A stretch of DNA of 64,000 nucleotides. Origin: Paramacrobiotus metropolitanus. Lineage: Eukaryota > Tardigrada > Eutardigrada > Parachela > Macrobiotidae. Under the pieces are notes generated by a model. That model saw only the letters and a list, made by a program, of their open reading frames with translations. It was not told the origin of the DNA and searched no databases. The number at the start of each line of letters is the position of its first letter. The first letter of the stretch is position 1. Shown piece after piece: positions 62,651 to 64,000 of this stretch. Made by a program: the position numbers and the translations under genes. The stretch lies in assembly GCF_019649055.1 (NCBI RefSeq), contig NW_026570231.1, positions 1,426,001 through 1,490,000 on the forward strand, in the 5' to 3' direction.

Positions 62651-64000
62651 AAAGTTGATTACTTAATGGAGCAGACTATTATGTTTTGCTCTGATAGTCT
62701 TGGATGTGTAGGAACAGGTGGTTTGTATATGGGAAGTAGGATGGTAGGTACATTAAAAGGTTGTTCAAGAAAATGTATCGTTTAATTGGTTTATTGACTG
62801 GCTTTTTTGAGTTCGGTGGGTATATAAGAAGCTGAGGAATCTTGGTTTGAGTTATTATGGAGTGGACGAAGTATATGGAGTGAGCAAAATCTTTTTCTTG
62901 TTGGTTATTTTTTGGTGGCCGGTGTGGATTTAGTGGATACTTACTGATTCATGTTGCTGTCTTTTGTTTGGCTTTGGTTAAGTCTTTTTAGGTTGAGTAT
63001 GGTTTAGTAAGTTTTCTTTCATACATTATTTTCGTTTAAGAATTCTTTTTTTAATAAAATAATGGAAGGTGGTTGTGATTGTAAGATATACATGCGTGAG
63101 TATATGCGTGATTATAGAAAGAAATGCAAAATCGAAACTGATGGTAATTGTAGCAGGGAGGATAATGTGGGAAGTGGTGATGATGTTAGATATGAGAATG
63201 TAAAAGTTAAAAAACAAAAATGTAATCGGAATACTAAAGGTGGTGCGTTTTCTGGTATGTTTGGAAAAAATTATTGGAGAATTTTTGGACAATTATTGGA
63301 CAATTTTTGTAAAGGGAACGTGCTGAACGACATTTGCGGAGTATGGTAATGTGTAATGGTTGTCCGGATCTTTTCTTAAGCATTACTTTACGATTTTGTC
63401 CTGAATTGTTGTGTTTTGTTGACCCTGTTAAGCTTACATTTTTGTTTTTTAACTTCACATTTTCATGTCTAACATCATCACTACTTCATTATCTTTCTTG
63501 CTACAATTACCATCAGTTTCCGTTTTGCGGTTTTTTCTCTATAATCACGGACATACTTACGCATGTATTTCTTGCGATCACAACCAGTTTCCATTATTTT
63601 ATTAAAAAAAACAATACTTAAAAGAAACTATCTATGAAAGCAAACTTACTAAACTATACTCAACCTAAAAAGACCAAAGCCAAACAAAACACAACAACCT
63701 GAATCAGTACGCTTCCGAAAATCTAAACCGGCCACCAGAAAATAACCAACAAGAAACACATTCTCCTCACTGCATATACTTCGTCAAATCCATAATAACT
63801 CAAACACAACGTTCCTCAACTTCTGATATACCCATCGAACTCAAACAATCCAGTCAACAAACCAATTAAACCCAACATTCTCTTGAACAACCTTTTAATG
63901 TACGCCCCAGCCTACATCCCATATACAAACCACCTGTTACTACACATCCAAGACTATCAGTGCAAAACATAATAGTTCGCTCCATTAAGCAATCAACTTT
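62651..64000. mobile_element. Transposon with long terminal inverted repeats, continues past the window
   Basis: 62651-63225 and 64000-63433 (reverse complement) are inverted copies of about 570 bp with roughly a tenth of positions changed. They share TTAATGGAGC, GTCTTGGATGTGTAG, TTGTTGGTTATTTT, GGCTTTGG and AATAAAATAATGGAA. The spacer is about 200 bp. The outer ends are not in view on the right, and the left arm may begin before 62651. No transposase is seen. Confidence 0.75.
63062..63349 (+). CDS. Short ORF inside the left inverted arm (transposon-derived)
   Basis: Begins ATGGAAGGTGG and encodes MEGGCDCKIYMREYMRDYRKK followed by a basic, charged tail. The start is conserved in the opposite arm (METGCDRKKYMRKYVRDYR), where a frame break follows. 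YMRxYxRDYR resembles short N-terminal motifs I associate with some eukaryotic transposon proteins, a weak link. It is probably the remnant of a transposon gene's first exon, not a host gene. Confidence 0.35.
   Translation: MEGGCDCKIYMREYMRDYRKKCKIETDGNCSREDNVGSGDDVRYENVKVKKQKCNRNTKGGAFSGMFGKNYWRIFGQLLDNFCKGNVLNDICGVW

Noticed and set aside
1-64000. CRISPR array or prokaryotic operon
   Set aside because: Repeats lack spacer structure of CRISPR, and genes are spliced.

Overview
The window reads as animal nuclear DNA. It has spliced genes with short GT-AG introns, BTB/kelch, astacin-like and leucine-rich-repeat genes, RNA polymerase III boxes, and a dense population of class I and class II transposons. 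The compact introns and gene set suggest an invertebrate. A tardigrade or another small ecdysozoan is only a guess. There is no operon structure and nothing prokaryotic.

Left part (1-23224): a minus-strand cluster of BTB-BACK-kelch genes. One gene runs off the left edge (1-510). A second survives only as a last-exon relic (3664-3764) abutting a fragment of an LTR element (3765-4443). A third (5155-23224) is split by a very large LTR retrotransposon at 7014-22574 (15,561 bp, 294-bp LTRs, 4-bp target duplication CAGG) and also carries a nonsense codon in its BTB exon. The big element has Ty3/Gypsy gene order (Gag, protease-RT-RNase H-integrase), with pol broken in several places. It then carries three long extra frames downstream of pol (16048-17631, 17677-18615, 18949-22059), with structured repeat modules in its leader and in front of the extra frames. 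This is the best candidate for a previously undescribed system.

Middle (23285-35306): mobile and repetitive DNA. It holds a 2.0-kb non-autonomous LTR element with almost identical LTRs, a fold-back element, a foldback-like structure around a 1-kb 9-bp minisatellite, a palindromic TA-flanked MITE (second copy at 51701), a 51-bp minisatellite, an inverted-repeat element and a hAT-type MITE with an 8-bp target duplication.

Right part (28784-60312): a plus-strand family of six related loci encoding BTB-BACK proteins whose C-terminus carries a conserved WWPAKVIG-type module where related BTBD proteins have a PHR domain. The four loci that keep all six exons share exon phases. Only the copy at 54983-57314 is intact (six exons, 425 codons); the others carry stops, frameshifts, lost splice sites or truncation. 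Between them lie a secreted cystine-knot/astacin-like protease gene (38805-42831) and a secreted leucine-rich-repeat gene (45081-46387). A 5'-truncated CR1/L2-like LINE (57575-60060) separates the intact BTB copy from a fragment of another.

Right edge (60900-64000): inverted repeats, an array of short palindromes, and both arms of a long-inverted-repeat transposon that continues past the window.
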